A stretch of 62,882 bases of DNA from a virus. The notes below the pieces were generated by a model. The model saw only the letters and a list, made by a program, of their open reading frames with translations, was not told the origin of the DNA and made no database searches. Positions 61,740 through 62,882 of this stretch are shown one piece after another. Position numbers and translations under genes: made by a program. The stretch covers positions 1 to 62,882 of the IMG/VR virus record IMGVR_UViG_3300036715_004481; one strand, 5' to 3'. The first letter of the stretch is position 1; the number at the start of each line of letters is the position of its first letter.

Positions 61740-62104
61740 AATACTTAAAAAATTTTGAAAATAATAATACATCTTATTTTTATAGAATAGATGGACGAGA
61801 TTTTTTAATCTGTGATATAGACACTTGTGGGGAAAGTGAACACACATTTGATATAAAATTCTTTGATTTTGCAGAAAATATAGAATTGTAGAGAGTTTTA
61901 AGAACTTGTGCGATACCTGATATAGAAGATTGTGCAAGATGCTTAGCTTCATTTGGACATAAAGATGAATCTAAAAAATTCAACAAACTGATGATGAACC
62001 CAACACTAAGAATATTAGTAGAGAATGAAAAATTGTTTATTTAGGTTTTAAGAATATTTAATCCTGATGATATCAGAGTAAAAACAAATGATTATAATTT
62101 ATGA
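61736..62104 (+). pseudogene. MKYLK...NDYNL family gene with two in-frame TAG codons
   Basis: ATG at 61736 opens MKYLKNFENNNTSYFYRIDG. The same frame runs 122 codons to NDYNL and TGA at 62104, interrupted only by TAG at 61889-61891 and TAG at 62042-62044. No frameshift is present. It is either an early-stage pseudogene or a readthrough gene. Confidence 0.55.
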
Positions 62105-62403
62105 AATACTTGAAAAAATTTGAAGATAATAATTTAAAATATAGAGTTGGTGATTGGGTAAAAATAAAAATCATACCCGACTTTGTTCACGGTATTGAAA
62201 GAATTGATGATAACCTATTTGTTAAAATTGAAAATATACAACATGATAAAAATTATGGACAATATGATTCGTTATACGAATTTAAAACACTACTAACAAA
62301 TCAAATGATTTTTGGCAATCAATATTACATTAGAAGAAAAATGACAAAAAAAGAAATAAAAGATTTTAAAATTAAAATTGAAGCACAAAAATATAACATA
62401 TAA
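62101..62403 (+). CDS. MKYLK...QKYNI family protein with GDWV domain
   Basis: This 100-aa member starts MKYLKKFEDNN, has YRVGDWVKIKI, the short beta-barrel-like pattern of the GDYV subgroup, and ends EAQKYNI. It is the last gene of the second array and is followed by a terminator. Function unknown. Confidence 0.78.
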   Translation: MKYLKKFEDNNLKYRVGDWVKIKIIPDFVHGIERIDDNLFVKIENIQHDKNYGQYDSLYEFKTLLTNQMIFGNQYYIRRKMTKKEIKDFKIKIEAQKYNI

Positions 62404-62404
62404 A

Positions 62405-62432
62405 AAAAAGCCTTTATTAAAGGTTTTTTTCA
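62405..62432 (+). terminator. Rho-independent terminator
   Basis: GCCTTT pairs with AAAGG-type sequence around a short ATTA loop (62410-62423), with A residues before and a run of T residues after. It closes the second small-gene array and could also stop the converging gene. Confidence 0.7.
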
Positions 62433-62882
62433 TTTAAAATATTTTCTAATTTTTGTTTTCTAACTATTCTTTTATATTCAGTTTCTGAATATTTGCTATA
62501 ATAATCTTTCTGAACAAACTCTAAAAATTCAGGTAATGTATACAATAGTTTATAACCATAAGCACTTGCTGATGTTTGTTGTTTATAGTAGAAATCTATA
62601 TAAATCTTCTTCAACTCATCTAATGTTGAATTTCCCCCAACAATAATAACATGTTGCAAAAACATGTGTAAATTTATCAGTTGCTATTGATTTTTCTTTA
62701 CAATGTTTCCAAGTTAAGTCACATTTTTTACAAACATCATATGCTGGACTAAACAATTTAAATATTTGATGTATTGGTTTCACTCTCTTTATAAAGTTTA
62801 AATTTTTATCTCTTTTAGAAATAAACCGAATATATAGAGTTATTAACTTTAAAAAATCTTTTTTTATTTTTTCTTCAACCAT
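62417..62882 (-). pseudogene. Zinc-ribbon protein gene split by a shift in a G-run
   Basis: ATG at 62882 (window edge) opens a basic protein with CKKCDLTWKHC and CYYCWGKF, a four-cysteine ribbon, ending at 62616. Removing one G from the GGGGG run near 62633 joins it in frame to STLDELKKIYIDFYYKQQ and the rest, ending at 62417. A homopolymer indel, real or technical, or phase variation would explain this. Function unknown. Confidence 0.55.

Overview
The window looks like part of the genome of a large, lytic, T4-like (contractile-tailed) phage of a Bacteroidetes host. The DNA is very AT-rich. It encodes a tail sheath, a gp19-like tail tube, a baseplate hub and spike, a UvsX/RecA-like recombinase, a gp41-like helicase, a ribonucleotide reductase, a phage sigma factor and a tRNA cluster. 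Bacteroidetes are suggested by several TAnnTTTG promoter boxes, three of them with a (T)TTG box 19-20 bp upstream, by a Bacteroidetes-style TonB-dependent receptor, and by the lack of strong Shine-Dalgarno sites. No capsid, terminase or polymerase gene lies in the window, so this is only part of the genome.

Layout. Bases 1-711 encode a lysozyme. Bases 753-3171 hold a tandem array of small paralogous genes that share an MKYIK(K/T)FE start and an ANKYN(L/I) end and overlap by ATGA. Bases 3173-4411 hold about eleven tRNA or tRNA-like genes on the minus strand. Bases 4478-12543 hold small proteins, capsid-targeted or scaffold-like proteins, a large virion-like protein, a HAD protein, a Nudix hydrolase and a baseplate-hub assembly protein. 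Bases 12665-24880 hold three related homing endonucleases (one frameshifted), an HNH endonuclease, the tail tube gene, an intact TonB-dependent receptor and the broken remains of pnuC and nadR. Bases 24985-28605 encode the sheath. Bases 29004-35585 hold an ECF-type sigma factor, a rhomboid protease, a vWA/metallopeptidase-like protein and its MoxR-like AAA partner. Bases 35673-44727, on the minus strand, hold a TibC-type heptosyltransferase, a thioredoxin-like protein, a class II ribonucleotide reductase with an HNH intein, a helicase gene broken by a split intein, and the recombinase. Bases 45409-53019 form the baseplate operon, ending in a spike with two putative cell-wall domains. Bases 53089-59756 hold a heptose kinase, an Hc1-like protein, a GGCT-family protein, a Mre11-like protein without its metal ligands, an AAA ATPase and a GT25 glycosyltransferase. 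Bases 60038-62403 return to the MKYIK/KYNL gene family, here with several members broken by stop codons.

How the parts fit. Two promoter types can be seen. TAnnTTTG boxes precede the receptor, rhomboid, vWA and AAA genes. A TTAATATATA element sits about 17-24 bp before tail tube, sheath, hub-assembly, scaffold-like and sigma genes. The second type may be read by the phage sigma factor late in infection. Heptose kinase plus heptosyltransferase suggests a phage-encoded protein glycosylation route. The receptor-pnuC-nadR order suggests a decayed nicotinamide-riboside uptake and NAD salvage cassette of which only the outer-membrane receptor is still intact. Mobile introns of the protein kind (inteins) and free-standing homing endonucleases are dense. 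The small-gene arrays show duplication and decay in progress.
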